Shown one piece after another: positions 35,878 to 46,979 of a stretch of DNA of 64,000 bases (position 1 is its first letter; the number at the start of each line of letters is the position of its first letter). The translations under genes and the position numbers were made by a program. The stretch is from Sphagnum magellanicum. Its lineage: Eukaryota > Streptophyta > Sphagnopsida > Sphagnales > Sphagnaceae. The stretch covers positions 19,412,038 to 19,476,037 of the forward strand of contig CM038923.1 of the NCBI GenBank assembly GCA_021904315.1, given 5' to 3'. The notes below the pieces were generated by a model that worked only from the letters and a program-made list of their open reading frames with translations, had not been told where the DNA came from and did no database searches.

Positions 35878-37985
35878 GATGCTCAAAATAACTCACTGGT
35901 TGTACATAAATTCACGATATGGTAACACTCATAGATAGTATAATCAACTGACAGAACTGCCATTCGACTTTATTTACACAAGCTGAGAGCAACTCAAAAA
36001 ATCCTCAAGCCTGGCGTAAGCAGCTCTCATACGACATAAGAGGGATGTTTCTCAGAAGAACAAGCTTCAATGTTTTAAAGGCTAAAAGAGCGTGTCCGAG
36101 GTCCCATACAAATATAAGCATCCATATTGCTTTCATTCATAAGTAGAGAAAATCCCTGACAAACTTCTGCAGTTACAAATATCATGCACTGTCAGACATT
36201 GTTAAGATTCCCCTCACCTTCGAATCAAACGACAGAGTCAATTTCTCCGACCTCCCAGCTAGCCACACTTAAATATACAACACAAATCTAAAAGCCTCAA
36301 AATATTATTTGGACAAAACCTGACAGTACACACTATTCTGTCCAGCTAGTTTGGATCTGCTGAAATGACTGATAGACATTTGCTGACACTTAAGATTACT
36401 CATTTGCGATCAAAACTCCAGCAATGATTAGGCCATAACCATTACGTGTTCCGCTAAAAGCATGTAAACATAATCCAGACCACTAAATATTGCATCATCA
36501 CGAGAAGTATGCGAAAGGCCAAATGTTGTACCAACAAACATGCGAAACGCCAAAATGCTACACCATCAGGAACAACATAGGAAACGCCAAAATGTCGCCT
36601 CAACACGAACAATCTCTAATATAAAAAGGAAAAGCGATCAAGAGATTAGACACCAAGTCACGCATCATTTTGAACAAGTTCATTTGATCACTCCACAAAC
36701 ATTTTTTTGACAGGAACAAATCACCAATTAAACTACAATGATAAAAAAATGGCAAGCTTAAGTGAAAACAATTGGATATTCACTACTATCGAAGAATTGA
36801 CAAAGATGGAATACTCACAGAAACATTAGACACGACGATCAAGATCCCTTATCGCCATGTAAACCTCCTTGCAACCGTGATACACTGAATACCACTTGCA
36901 ATACCAGTTCAGTTCAATTCAGATTCGTTTGAAGAGTTCTAGCCAATTCAAAAGTATTCGGTGCATGTGCCGTTCCTCCACAGCTAACGGCTCTCATTTT
37001 TTCAGAATTAATAGATAGCAGAACAAGTTCTCCGAAATGCTTTCTGCCACGTAACAGACGATTGCTTAAAATTCTCCCGTCACAAATAGGATAATTGGCT
37101 GGAGATTATTTCACTCTTAACTTGCAACGACGCAACATAGCATAAAGTCCGTAGCTCAGCGACAAATACATAAATAGAACAACGAAAAAATAAGAATGAA
37201 AACAGCAAAGAAAATTACTTTCAGTCCATTCAGCTGGTGGTCTCCTGATCAGATAACCGGACAATTATTGACTCTTCCACAAACAATTACTCTCACGTTA
37301 TGTAAGTGTTCACTAACCACCAACAACTAAAGAACGATGTTGAAAACGAATACCGAAAACAAGATGAAATTCAACAATCTCAAGCACATCAATCGAGACA
37401 TCAATCACAAATGACAACCTCAGAGTTTACGATTAAATTTAACACTTCTATTTTCCTAAAAAATTTCCCGTGCATGAAGTTTTCATCCAGCTTTTGCAAA
37501 CGAAATCAGCACAAAGCAACTGAAAATCCGAGAACCAAATCAGACCCCAAGACTGCAAGTAACGTCCGAAAGCAACTTCTGGAATTGATCTGTTACAAGA
37601 CCACGTGCGTCCAACAAGCAATCAATTCACAACCAACAAAAACTAATGACTCAACGAGTCGATCTACGAGAAAACCACCATTTAGAAGCAGACAGGAGAA
37701 AGTTGACTGCATGCTAGCAGCATAAAAGGGAAATGACTATCTCCTAGGAGTCCTAGGAGATACAGGCTCCAGAGTCAAAAACTATTAGGAAACCTTCAAA
37801 ACACCGAGGCCTGTCAGATACTGACGCCGGACGACATGTTCCACGGGAAACAGAAAAACCATTGAAAATAACTAGTAAAATGCTTTTACCTTGATATTCA
37901 CCTTTCAGTAACGAGTCAAGACCGTATTACATGATCGATCTTCGGTACTCTCCACCGCAGAGCAGACATAACATTTCAGTAAGGC
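35878..37985. other. 5' flank of the hydrolase-kinase gene
   Basis: No recognised coding sequence. The region is AT-rich with scattered GC-richer words and presumably contains the promoter and 5' untranslated region of the minus-strand hydrolase-kinase gene. I see no convincing TATA box at a defensible distance. A 139-codon plus frame (37306-37725) is Gln/Thr/Ser/Lys-rich and unidentified. Confidence 0.45.
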
Positions 37986-37989
37986 TCTG

Positions 37990-38500
37990 TGAAGCTCGAC
38001 CACATGTTTTGTTATAACCTACAAGGCGAGACACTGGGCCAAAAGAACAAGGCAAGCGTGTCTTCTGAAATAAAGAACCAAATTCTGAATTGTAAACAAA
38101 GCTTTATAACACGCAACAGCAATATTCTTATCTGGAAAACAAGCTACAACCGTGCAGGTCAATCCAGCGATAAAAAAGAAGACAGAATGGAGGGGCCGAA
38201 CAAAAGGAAAATGTCAGCGATGAAAATGCAACAGAAAAACATACAAGCTAGAGATACTACCGATACAATATCCATCATACCTATCAACGAAGGAAAATGC
38301 GTCTAAAATACACCTTGGGGAGGTGGAAAACGATGTCAGGTCTTCAACATTTAAAAGAATACATCTTCTTGATACAATTAGTCTCAATTTCTTCAAAATA
38401 ACAAATTAAAAAAAAACTCACAAAAGGGAAAATCTTCTTCAAATCGCTCTTGCATACGGGGCAGAGTCTTGTTGCTACAGAACAGTAATGTTCTCAAGCA
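37990..38500 (+). repeat. Direct duplication, unit C, copy 1
   Basis: Aligns to 46980-47500 in the same orientation: shared blocks are 'agctttataa', 'gcaacagcaat', 'aaaacaagct', 'aggaaaatgtcag/agaaaaatgtcag', 'cttggggaggtgg', 'gtcaggtctt' and 'cagtaatgttctcaa'. A plus-strand frame stays open through most of both copies and aligns residue by residue (GETL, CxQSFI, RKMS). It lies upstream of minus-strand genes in both places, so promoter or leader sequence is an alternative. Confidence 0.7.
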
Positions 38501-38704
38501 TTGGAAACCTGGACAAAGCAACAAAAATATATATATTCATCACTCATGGGACGAAATAATTGCACTGACTAACAACAAAATTAGAAGATTGTAAACTTCA
38601 ATGCTACAATGACAAAACTATGGCTCGCAAAAACAAACGAACTTTGAGAGATGAATATGCACTGTAAAACCATTAGAAGTGAGATCAGTGGACATCTGAA
38701 AATG

Positions 38705-38935
38705 TCCTAGCCGCCGACTGAGGGTAACCCTAGCCGCCGCCTAACACTATCCTAGCTGCCGTCTAATCCTTACTCTAACCGGTTCCTAACCCTAGCCTCG
38801 CCGCTGTCTAACCGTATCCTTGCCGCCGCCTAACTGGAAGCGTACCCGCCGCGTATCCCTAACCCTAGCCACCGCCTAGCCCGGATCTTAGCCACGGCCA
38901 GTCCTAAGTAGCTTCCAGTTCCAAGCCCTAGCTAC
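38705..38935. repeat. GC-rich degenerate minisatellite with 'ccctagccgccgcctaac' units
   Basis: About ten loosely repeated units of some 20-25 bp containing 'ccctagccgccg' or 'aaccctag', an island of high GC in AT-rich DNA directly downstream of the NB-ARC pseudogene. The 'ccctaaccctag' words resemble telomere sequence but the unit is not the plant telomere repeat. Confidence 0.75.
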
Positions 38936-38948
38936 CACTGTTCAATTT

Positions 38949-40237
38949 AACCTAATTATTATAAGGTTGTGAAGGAAATGCTGCAAAGTAAGGAAAACAG
39001 TCCTTCAAGCGCCAGTCATCCCCAGACAGGAGATTATAGCGAAGCTTCAAACGCTCATACAACTTCTCTTCAACACTCCTCTCTTGCAGGCGTGATTCCT
39101 TTAGCTTCTTCAGTAGTGGCTCCCATTCAAATTCAGTTGACGGCTTTCCGATCTTTGCTCTGCCTATAACCTTCAGAGCTAACGGAAGACCTTGGCACTC
39201 CTCAGCCATGGACTGTGCCAGTGCCTCTAATTTACATGGAAAATTGGATGGTGCTCTGAATGCATGCATACAAAAGAGGCTCCAACTATCCTCCTTTAAA
39301 AGAGGAGACATATGCTCTTGGCTTATGTCTGGACTTGCTCCTTCCAATAAAGATAGGTTTCTAGTGCTCAAGAATGTGACACTTCCTTTTCCCTTGGCTA
39401 AGTCAAGTGAATCAAACACCTTGTCTTTCCAAACATCATCCAAAACCAGGAACACTCTTTCCATCTAAACTGAGTGTAATTTGAGCTTGTAATCCTCTGC
39501 GTTCGCATTCAATTCTGGTTTGAGACCCAGTTCTTGACTTAGGCTCCGATATAGGGCCATTATGTCAGGAATTTGCCCCACTGTGCGCCAAATGAATTTC
39601 GCTCCTTGAAAATGGCCATATATCTTTGCGCTCCCATACAGTGCTTGAAGAAGAAGAGTTTTCCCAACTCCACGCATGCCCCATACTCGCACATATTGAG
39701 GAGCTGCATCGCTTCATTCTGAGGTTACCAATGTTTCTACCCTCTTCACATAGCTCTCCAGACCAAGCATTGATTTAGGCAAGTCATGAACATCTTGGAA
39801 AGCTTGATCACATTCTCGTGCCACCTTCAGAATCAACATACAACTATCAAAACGTTAGCCCATTTGTTGCTCAAAGAAAAAATATTAATACATCATTACT
39901 GACTTAAGGTGAATACTCTATACCAGGAAATTTGCATGGGGCATTTACTTTACACTATCATAATTCATCAAAATCTCAAGCATTCTTGCTTACCTCCTAA
40001 CAGAAAAATTTAATTGTATTTTATAGAGTAGGTAATGTTTCAATGTTAACGAAATATCGAACAAACTAGGTTATTAAAACTCACCTGTACACAAGTAATG
40101 ATAAATTGTAGAAGCAACCCGGAGCTGGGATGTTCTTTACTTGGGGGCTTGCACACCTCCATGTGATCGGCATCCTCAACCTTGTAAGAGTTATTTCCTG
40201 CTGATCGTTCTGCCGAGCTAAAATCCACCAAAATTCC
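38949..40237 (-). pseudogene. Hydrolase-module tail plus NB-ARC domain (HNL-type receptor), broken
   Basis: Exon 40237-40085 (GILVDFSSAERSAGN...DADHMEVCKPPSKEHPS) equals exon 4 of the hydrolase-kinase gene and ends in a good donor. The next exon starts at 39825 (VARECDQAFQDVHDL) and encodes an NB-ARC ATPase: P-loop GMRGVGKT (about 39680-39655), kinase-2 VFLVLDDVW (about 39456-39430), GLPLALKVIG (about 39196-39167), and an RNBS-D-like KDCFPYFAAFP ending at 38949. It has one frameshift near 39780, an in-frame TGA at 39716-39714 and a TAG before the kinase-2 block, and it stops before the MHD motif and any leucine-rich repeats. Upstream it is cut at 40.25 kb by an inverted fragment of another gene, so the first hydrolase exons are gone. 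Hydrolase-NBS-LRR proteins are a class reported from liverworts; the LRR part was not found here. Confidence 0.8.
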
Positions 40238-40254
40238 CTAGTCTAGTCATAGAA

Positions 40255-40575
40255 CCCAAATTGCACATTTTACTGGAACAGATTCGAGGATTTTACTGGA
40301 ACAGAATCCAGGTCAGTAGCCAAACTTCATTTCGAGCTTTTCTGCAAATCAAAACTTTCACATCCAGACTTTGAACTTTTGTACAACAATTGGATTAAGG
40401 ACAGTCTGTTATTTCTTTCACGTGCTGATTTTCCAAGTATCGGAACAACAACAGCTCTAAAGAACATCATTGGTGGTGGTGTGTGCAAATTTGATGGTTC
40501 ATCAAGTGATTGCACCCAAATGAAAGGAATTGTACGTTGTCCTAGTTTTCAAGAACCTTCCCCAAAACAGGTTTC
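40255..40575 (+). pseudogene. Fragment of an unknown gene, copy of 45.9-46.2 kb in opposite orientation
   Basis: Nearly the same sequence as the minus strand of 46200-45900: words 'cattttactggaacagattcg', 'cttcatttcgagcttttctgc', 'caattggattaaggacagt' and 'aagaacatcattgg'. Here the frame is interrupted, and about 30 bases containing GAGCAGGAGCC-type sequence of the other copy are missing. The left edge (about 40255) abuts the truncated hydrolase exon, so it marks a rearrangement joint. The product is unknown. Confidence 0.75.
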
Positions 40576-40579
40576 ACTG

Positions 40580-41195
40580 CTCCCATAACTTATTCATCCA
40601 ACATGCATAGGTATGGGGCTTCAAACTTTGAGCTTTGAAAGACTGAGCAGAAGCATATAGTCATACATTTTCCATCTTTCAATTCAATGAGGGATTGCAA
40701 GATTTTTGTTTAGAGGGGGACAAGGGAGAAAATGTCGGACTTGGCAATTCTATGAATGCAGTCCAGCATGGCAGGTACCTCCACACCATGAGATGTACAG
40801 TGCATATTATATGGCTAATATTCTAAAATTTTGGGCTGAGAATTACTGTTTGGTGTAGAGAAGAAATGCTGCTGTTGGTGATGAGACTATGCAGGACTGG
40901 TGGGTTTTCCTTCAGTACAACCTGGGAGCTGACTGCTGATTCACATGAACATGGTGTCCATTGTGGGAAAAGATGATGTAGTTCCAGTCCTTCCCTGGCA
41001 GCAGGAAATATGTGGCGGGTGCAGGCTTTAGAGCAGCAGTGCTCGACGTGGAAAGGTCATCATTCTTGATGGTTCACATTCCATATGTGGGGAACACCCT
41101 CAGAAATTCTGTCATGAGCTTGGCTTGGACTTTGTTTCTAGAGCTACAGATCTAAGAGATTTTACTTAAATATAGACAGTATGAAAAATATTGAC
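40580..41195. other. Interval between gene fragments
   Basis: No recognised domain. A short frame near 41055-41160 (VIILDGSHSICGEHPQKFC) looks coding-like and could be a further exon of the unknown gene whose fragment ends at 40575, but no match supports it. Confidence 0.35.
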
Positions 41196-41197
41196 AG

Positions 41198-41850
41198 GTG
41201 CACAGGCAGTTTCTTAGAGGCAAATTATCTGAAGCTGCTCTTGTAGCAAATTATGTACTGCCTATAATTGATGGGATTGAGATGTCTTTGTGGGGAATAG
41301 ATTGGTGTACATGTCTTTGTGGGAGCATGGAGGATGCTTGGAGACAGAATGGTAGGTTAGCACTTGAGAGAAACTCTCTGGGTTCCTCTATTCCTATGAT
41401 AGCATTTGTTGTGTGGGATGTAGAGAATATGTGGCTGCAGAACAACTTGATCTGGATTTCTAGTTGTAGAGAAATGAAAGGGGCTTGGGTTCTCAGAAAT
41501 AAGAAGACAGGGAAGTTCTATGGCTTGAGGACTCACAATACCCACCATGGGTGGCAGCAGTTACAATGGTGCCCGGCTACATGCAGTTCAACATTTCTGT
41601 TTGGAACAGGAAGAAAACATCTGAAGCATGGGCAACCTCAAGTGATGCAACCTGAGAAGGCAATTTGGGTTTTCAGGATGCCCATACTTGGAGGATGTGT
41701 GTTGTGCACAGGAATGGTAATGAAGCTCTTCAACATTTTGATTGGATAATTGAAAGAACACATACAGTCAAGTCATATCACTATTCTTTGCCTTCTGTCA
41801 GCTTGCAACCATCCAGGCTTGGTTGATGAAGACATGTGCTACTATTCTAT
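41198..41850 (+). pseudogene. OSB-motif / PPR pseudogene, copy 3, internally deleted
   Basis: Pieces of the same family as the 16.6 kb copy: PPR scraps at 41275-41350 (SLWGIDW, GSMEDAWR), the exon preceding the PDF motif (about 41420-41480), a decayed PDF end (EVLWLEDSQYPPWV in another frame, about 41510-41560), a MQFNISVWNRK block matching the start of the PPR array, then a direct jump to the last PPR units (PILGGC, about 41680, and LLSACNHPGLVDE, about 41795). The central array is deleted. Several frame changes are present. It is independent of the inverted duplication. Confidence 0.65.
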
Positions 41851-42390
41851 AATGATCCTCAGACAGGGAAGGGAAAGCGGAGTGCTGTAGCAGTGCATGG
41901 GGACATGATTGTAAAACAAAATAGTATTGTATGGCCAAATGTCAAATTGGCTTTGGAATTTAGGAGTTCCAAGGAATGATTCTCCATTTTAGGCTTAGTA
42001 TATGCAGTTGGGGTAAAATTACAGTCATATGGACCATGCTAGGTGGCAGAGCTTCCATGGAACATTATTTGAGGCATAACAAAATATCATTTTTTTTTCA
42101 TGTAACTTCAATTATAGGTGTTCAAACCAACTTCGTAGTTCAGAAGTGCCCTCCAGGATTGGACGGTTGGTTAAGAAGAATGATGGATAATCAAAATATC
42201 CATTCTAGAAATCATGTGAATGCTGTACATTATAAGAAAACAAGGCAAATGACATCAATGGTACTCATATTGATCATATTAATGATCCAACATTAAGGAA
42301 CAAACATTGGTAAAACAGGTAAAAAAGAAACAGAAGTGACTTTTTTTCATTTACATATTTTAGTATATGGTATAGATGACTTAAATAATC
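41850..42390. other. Interval without a recognised gene
   Basis: AT-rich. A 106-codon plus frame (41976-42296) has no recognisable domain. Confidence 0.45.
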
Positions 42391-42734
42391 TACATATTGT
42401 CAATCATTTGTAATATGGAGAAATTATTGATTATTTGAAGGACACAGAGATCTTCGCACTATCTTGAAAGGCAAATCTGATTCTGTTGTTTCTCAATTGA
42501 AGTCAAGTGCACGTTTTGTGTTCCGAACTGACAGTTGCATTTTGATGACTTAGTGACCTGCCTACAGATCAACCAGGAATGGAACAACCCTCCAAGCAAA
42601 TGGCGGGTGGGTCCTAGTTGGCCTTTTCACTATTCACTGAATCCTTGACCTCATGGATTAAGATAGTCATGGGACATTATTGTTCTCTTGGCACAGGGAA
42701 TCAATCATCTTCTTGGTAGACCTTTCAGTAATAG

Positions 42735-43195
42735 GAGAATGCTAGCTGCCTAATTGTGTAGATGGGGTGGCATCTTGAAGAATTTTCATCATCTGGACAC
42801 CCATTGGAATGTGCCAATCATGGCGTTCCAAGTGACCACATCTTGAGATGCCATCTTGTTGAAGAATCTCCAAGCATCCTCCAAAATTCCCACATCCTGC
42901 ATACATGTCGGCCAAACTACTGCCCACTAAGGCACCTAAATCCCATCAACATTGAATGATCCGATAATGAGTCCACCTGCACACTTCAAGTGCAATGACA
43001 TTGGCACATGTATTCAGCAATCCCACAAAATGGTCACACACCTTCCTGTTGCATTTATTCAAATAGTTTCAGTGCCTTTTGCCCCCACATTTCACATACA
43101 TGTCAACCAAGTTATTCCCCATAAAGACATCAGACTACTAGACATCCTACTCAAAAGACAATGAACTTGACAGAGTGATTGACAAGACTGATTAC
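42735..43195 (-). pseudogene. PPR remnant after the DYW domain, copy 2
   Basis: Counterpart of 19620-20035: the minus strand reads MSLWGITWLTCM near 43130-43095 and further PPR scraps to about 42760. It has the same odd position behind the DYW end as in copy 1. Confidence 0.6.
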
Positions 43196-43199
43196 TGGC

Positions 43200-45540
43200 A
43201 TTACCAATAGTCCATGCACTAACAAATACCATCTTCAAAGTGATTCGCTCATCCCTCAATATTTTTGAGCTGAACTTCTTGGAGGTGTGGCAATCTTTAA
43301 AAACCCGCACATTCTTTTTATTCCGAGAGCACTACTAGGAGCTGTGTTGATGAGCCCAAATGAGATAGCCAATTTTCTCACTATGGTGACACAACTGAAA
43401 CGCCAATTCTTCTTCTTCCACAACATGCACAATGAATCTTGTACAAGGCACATACCCCACATCGTGCATGAGCCCTGACAACCTCTGCAGATCTGCATGA
43501 ATTCAATAATCTGGCAGTGGCCTTGATGCTTTACTACAAACATATGCACCTCATTGTTCACTTCAATCCAGGTGCGACCTGGCTATTTCATCACACCTTT
43601 TCCCTCTCTCTAACATATAACATTCTCACAGAGATGCAAGTTGCCAGCAGCAGCATAGATGTTTGACAGCAGCCCATAATGAGCAGCATTGTCAGGTTCC
43701 TCAAGAATTCATCTGGCAACACATTCTGCCATCTCCACATTACCATGAATTCTGCAAGCACCAAGTAAAGCCATCCATGCAGCCACATGTGGTTTCCAGG
43801 GCATTGCCATGACCATATTCTCTACCTCCTGTACATGGCCAGCATGGCCAAGAAGGTCGACCATACAAGTGTAATGTTCCAACTTTGCAGAAATCATATA
43901 GTGAGTGACCATTGAAGCATAACAGTGCATGCCTTCATCAACCAAACCTGCATGGGGACAAGCTGACAGAAGAGAAAGAAAAGTGGCGTCATCTGGCTGT
44001 ACACCTTCTGCGCACATCTGTTCAAAATATTTAAGAGCTTCCTTACCATGCCCATTCATGGCACATCCTCCAAGTATGGCATTCCAAGTGACCACAGTTC
44101 GGGATGGCACCTTGTTGAACACTCTCCAAGCATCCTACATGCTCCCACACTTTGCATACATGTTAACTAAGCGACTACCCACAAAGACATCAGATTCCAC
44201 ACCGCTTTGAATCATGTCCTGATGAACACACCTACCCTCTTCAATTGCAACCATGCTGGCACATGCTTTCAGCACCCGGAGAAAAGTAACAGAGTCTAGT
44301 TGCACACCTTCCTGTTGCATTTGTTGAAATAGTCCACGTGCCTTCTGCCCTTGCCCACATTTCACATGTCCCAATATCATGGAGCTCCAAGTGACCACAT
44401 TTTAAGATGGCATCTTGTTGAACACTCTCCAGGCATCCTCAATGCTCCCACATTTTGCATACATGTCCACAAAGCTACTCCCCACAAAGACATCAGACTC
44501 ACAACCAGTTTGAATGAGCTGTTTATGAACAACCCTGCCACTTCAAGTGTTCGTAAAGCAGCACATGCCTCAATCACCTGAATAAAAGTGAATTTGTTAG
44601 GACTCACTCCTTGTTGTCGCATTTGTTGGAAAAACTGCATCACCTTCTCCAGTCGCCCATCCTTCACGTGTTTTGTAAGCTTCTGATTGCATGCAAATAT
44701 GTTGAATTGCACTATACCTGGTGCCTTCGCAGCTATCTGTGCTCCCACCCATGGTGAGTTTTGTAGGCCCTCAACCCAAAGTGCTTCCCATGTGTTTCCC
44801 AAATCTGGATACCTTTCATTTGTCAATGACCAGAAATTCAGATCAAGCTGATCAGCCATGTATTCTCCACATCCTGGGAATAAATGGTATCATAAGAACA
44901 GAGAAAGGTGCAGTGACCTTCTCCATCAGCATATTGCATTGACCTACTTTCTCCAGCCCACAACTACTACTCCACCGGTGCAAAGGACCTGAAAAGAAAT
45001 TCTGCCCAGTTTAGACCAGGGCAGGATAGCAACAACCAACAGAGAGAAAAAAGATTGACACCAACAAGAGGTATGGCTCCATTGACATGTGAACTCTGAC
45101 AGGTTTGATGTTCACTTACCTTCTCTGATCTATGATCCCAACATTGTGAAGGATCCCTAAAGAACTCCTGCCACTGTTTCTCTGTGTGACCTCCAGGGAC
45201 TGCAGAAGAACTTCCTGTCAAATGGTGAACTCTGATCACATAGAAGCCAGGATGAGGTATTGCATTTTGCACAGATTGTATCCAGCCTCTCGATTTGACT
45301 GGGACGATATAACTGTAATCAAATCAGGTCGAGATTTTTCAAGAAACAAAACACACGTATTGTTAGAAGAAGGCAGTACATAGAGAGGGACAACATAGGA
45401 AAGCTTACATTTGCCGTGATCTCTGAGTCCCGCCTTTGTTTCTAATCCGTGCAGTCTGGAATGAAGAGCGGTGTACTGCGAAAGCTGTTGATGTGTAAAG
45501 TGGAATTGCTGGTGCAAACTGACACGTAGCAAGAAGATCC
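43200..45540 (-). pseudogene. OSB-motif / PPR / DYW fusion pseudogene, copy 2
   Basis: Reverse-orientation copy of the 16.6 kb pseudogene. Parts in order on the minus strand: N-terminal block (about 45530-45420), PDF-motif exon (EFFRDPSQCWDHRSEK, about 45180-45120), second PDF part (NERYPDLGNTWEALWVEG, about 44820-44765), PPR array (about 44700-43790) with GGCAMNGHGKEALKYFEQM (about 44080-44020), E/E+ and a decayed DYW end near 43230. The array is shorter than copy 1 by about two PPR units. Frame changes and stops are frequent, including a stop where copy 1 reads Ser in the CSC zinc motif of DYW. Several lesions differ from copy 1, so decay continued after duplication. Confidence 0.8.
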
Positions 45541-45554
45541 TCGTCGTCCACCTC

Positions 45555-45900
45555 TCAATGTGGTGATGGATCTGCTCTTTTGTGGTCTAGAACAGACTTA
45601 GACCATGCACTTGCTGCACTCATGATGATGAAGAATTTTTTGCTTGGCAGAAACCTTTGGCAATTGCTGTCACTTCTCAAAATCCAAGAGCATCCCAAGT
45701 TGACCCAAATGCAATTCCCTCTCGAGCGTCCCAAGTCGACCCAAATCCAATCTCTCTTCCACACCACCACTTGCGGACTTGTTGGTGAGACAATTCCAGC
45801 ACCGAACTATGGCCTGCTGCCCCCCGCCTGCCCAGGTTTTCGCCAAACAGCTGCCCGACCAGCATGCAATTATTTCTTTATTTATTTATTTTTCAGATAT
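45555..45900. other. Spacer with a 35-bp tandem repeat
   Basis: Between the PPR copy and the unknown gene. Near 45680-45745 a 35-bp unit ('gagc(a/g)tcccaagt(t/c)gacccaaat') occurs twice. A run of 'tttatttattt' lies at 45870-45890. No gene is recognised. Confidence 0.5.
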
Positions 45901-46640
45901 TGGGAAGGTTCTTGAAAACTAGGAACATACAATTCCTTTCCTTTGGGTGCAAGCACTTGATGAACCATCAAATTTGCACACACCACCCCCAATGATGTTC
46001 TTTAGAGCTGTTGTTGTTCCCATACTTGGAAAATCAGCATCTGCTATTCCAGGCTCCTGCTCAAGTGCCCTGAAAGAAATAACACTGTCCTTAATCCAAT
46101 TGTTGTACAAAAGTTCAAAGTCTGGATGTGAAAGTTTGGTTTGCAGAAAAGCTCGAAATGAAGTCTGGCTACTGAGCTCGAATCTGTTCCAGTAAGATCC
46201 TTTCACCAAAAATTTAGTCACTTTGTTGATGCTCCTGCTGTCTGGGTGCAGACCATGAGACAAGACACCAACGGCCACAAGGCGCTCACTTGGACTTTCC
46301 ACTGTGATTGGCAAACCTCCCATCCAACATAATAGATGAACCCCAGTCATGACAACAACTATCACAGTGGCATGACCCACCAAGAACACCTAACATAGCA
46401 GCAGTAAAAACCAAACGACCAATGATGACAGTAAGCATCCAGTCTACATATTCAGCCCTTCCAAAACTGAAAAAATGTTGATTTTGATGAGTGAATATGA
46501 TGACAGGAGATTCTCCTAATACACGTGAACCAAGGTACTGCCAACAATGACACCCATCCAATTTCAATGACTGGCTCATCAGCACACGTTCAACAAGTGG
46601 ACCTAAGGTGACTTTGGCAGGTCCATCCTGCCTAGAGAGG
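45900..46640 (-). CDS. Unknown gene with a hydrophobic segment, at least two exons
   Basis: Minus-strand exon 46389 to about 45930 follows a good acceptor (ttttactgctgctatgttag) and stays open to a GTATGT donor just before a stop. It begins with a hydrophobic stretch (VGHATVIVVVMTGVHLLCW) and continues with FLVKGSYWNRFELSSQTSF and a Gly-rich block (NIIGGGVCKFDG). An upstream open frame (46640-46400) with LTVIIGRLVFTAAML may be the preceding exon, suggesting one or two membrane segments. No family is recognised. The 3' end is lost next to the inverted PPR duplication. A second copy of the last exon lies inverted at 40255-40575; there it is broken. Confidence 0.5.
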
Positions 46641-46979
46641 CTACAATACCACTCTACGATTGAGTTGTGGAACGCCTACAACAATGAAACATGTTTTACT
46701 ACTTCAAATCTAAGGATGTTTCATGGGAATGCAGGGAATGAAGTAGGGCAATTTGGAACATGAAAAATATGTGTACAACAGATTGGCAAGTGGGGAAAAT
46801 TGATCGGTTGCACAATTTGCATGTTACAAACATTAACACATTTGAAAATAAACCTTTCCATCATTTTTTTTTCCAATTAAGAATTTGGTGAATTTTTCCA
46901 AAATTTCATCAAAATTAGATATCTTACAAATCATCACCACTCTTCTACAACATGTGGTGGGAACTCAATGTCTAACCTC

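Larger units (their letters stand above)
42395..45540 (-). repeat. Right arm of the large inverted duplication
   Basis: Reverse complement of 16690-20385. The outer edge (42395-42735) corresponds to 20385-20035, with long identical words such as 'tgtcaatcatttgtaatatgg' and 'ccttttcactattcactgaa'. It is about 0.5 kb shorter than the left arm, mainly because of PPR units lost in this arm. Confidence 0.85.
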
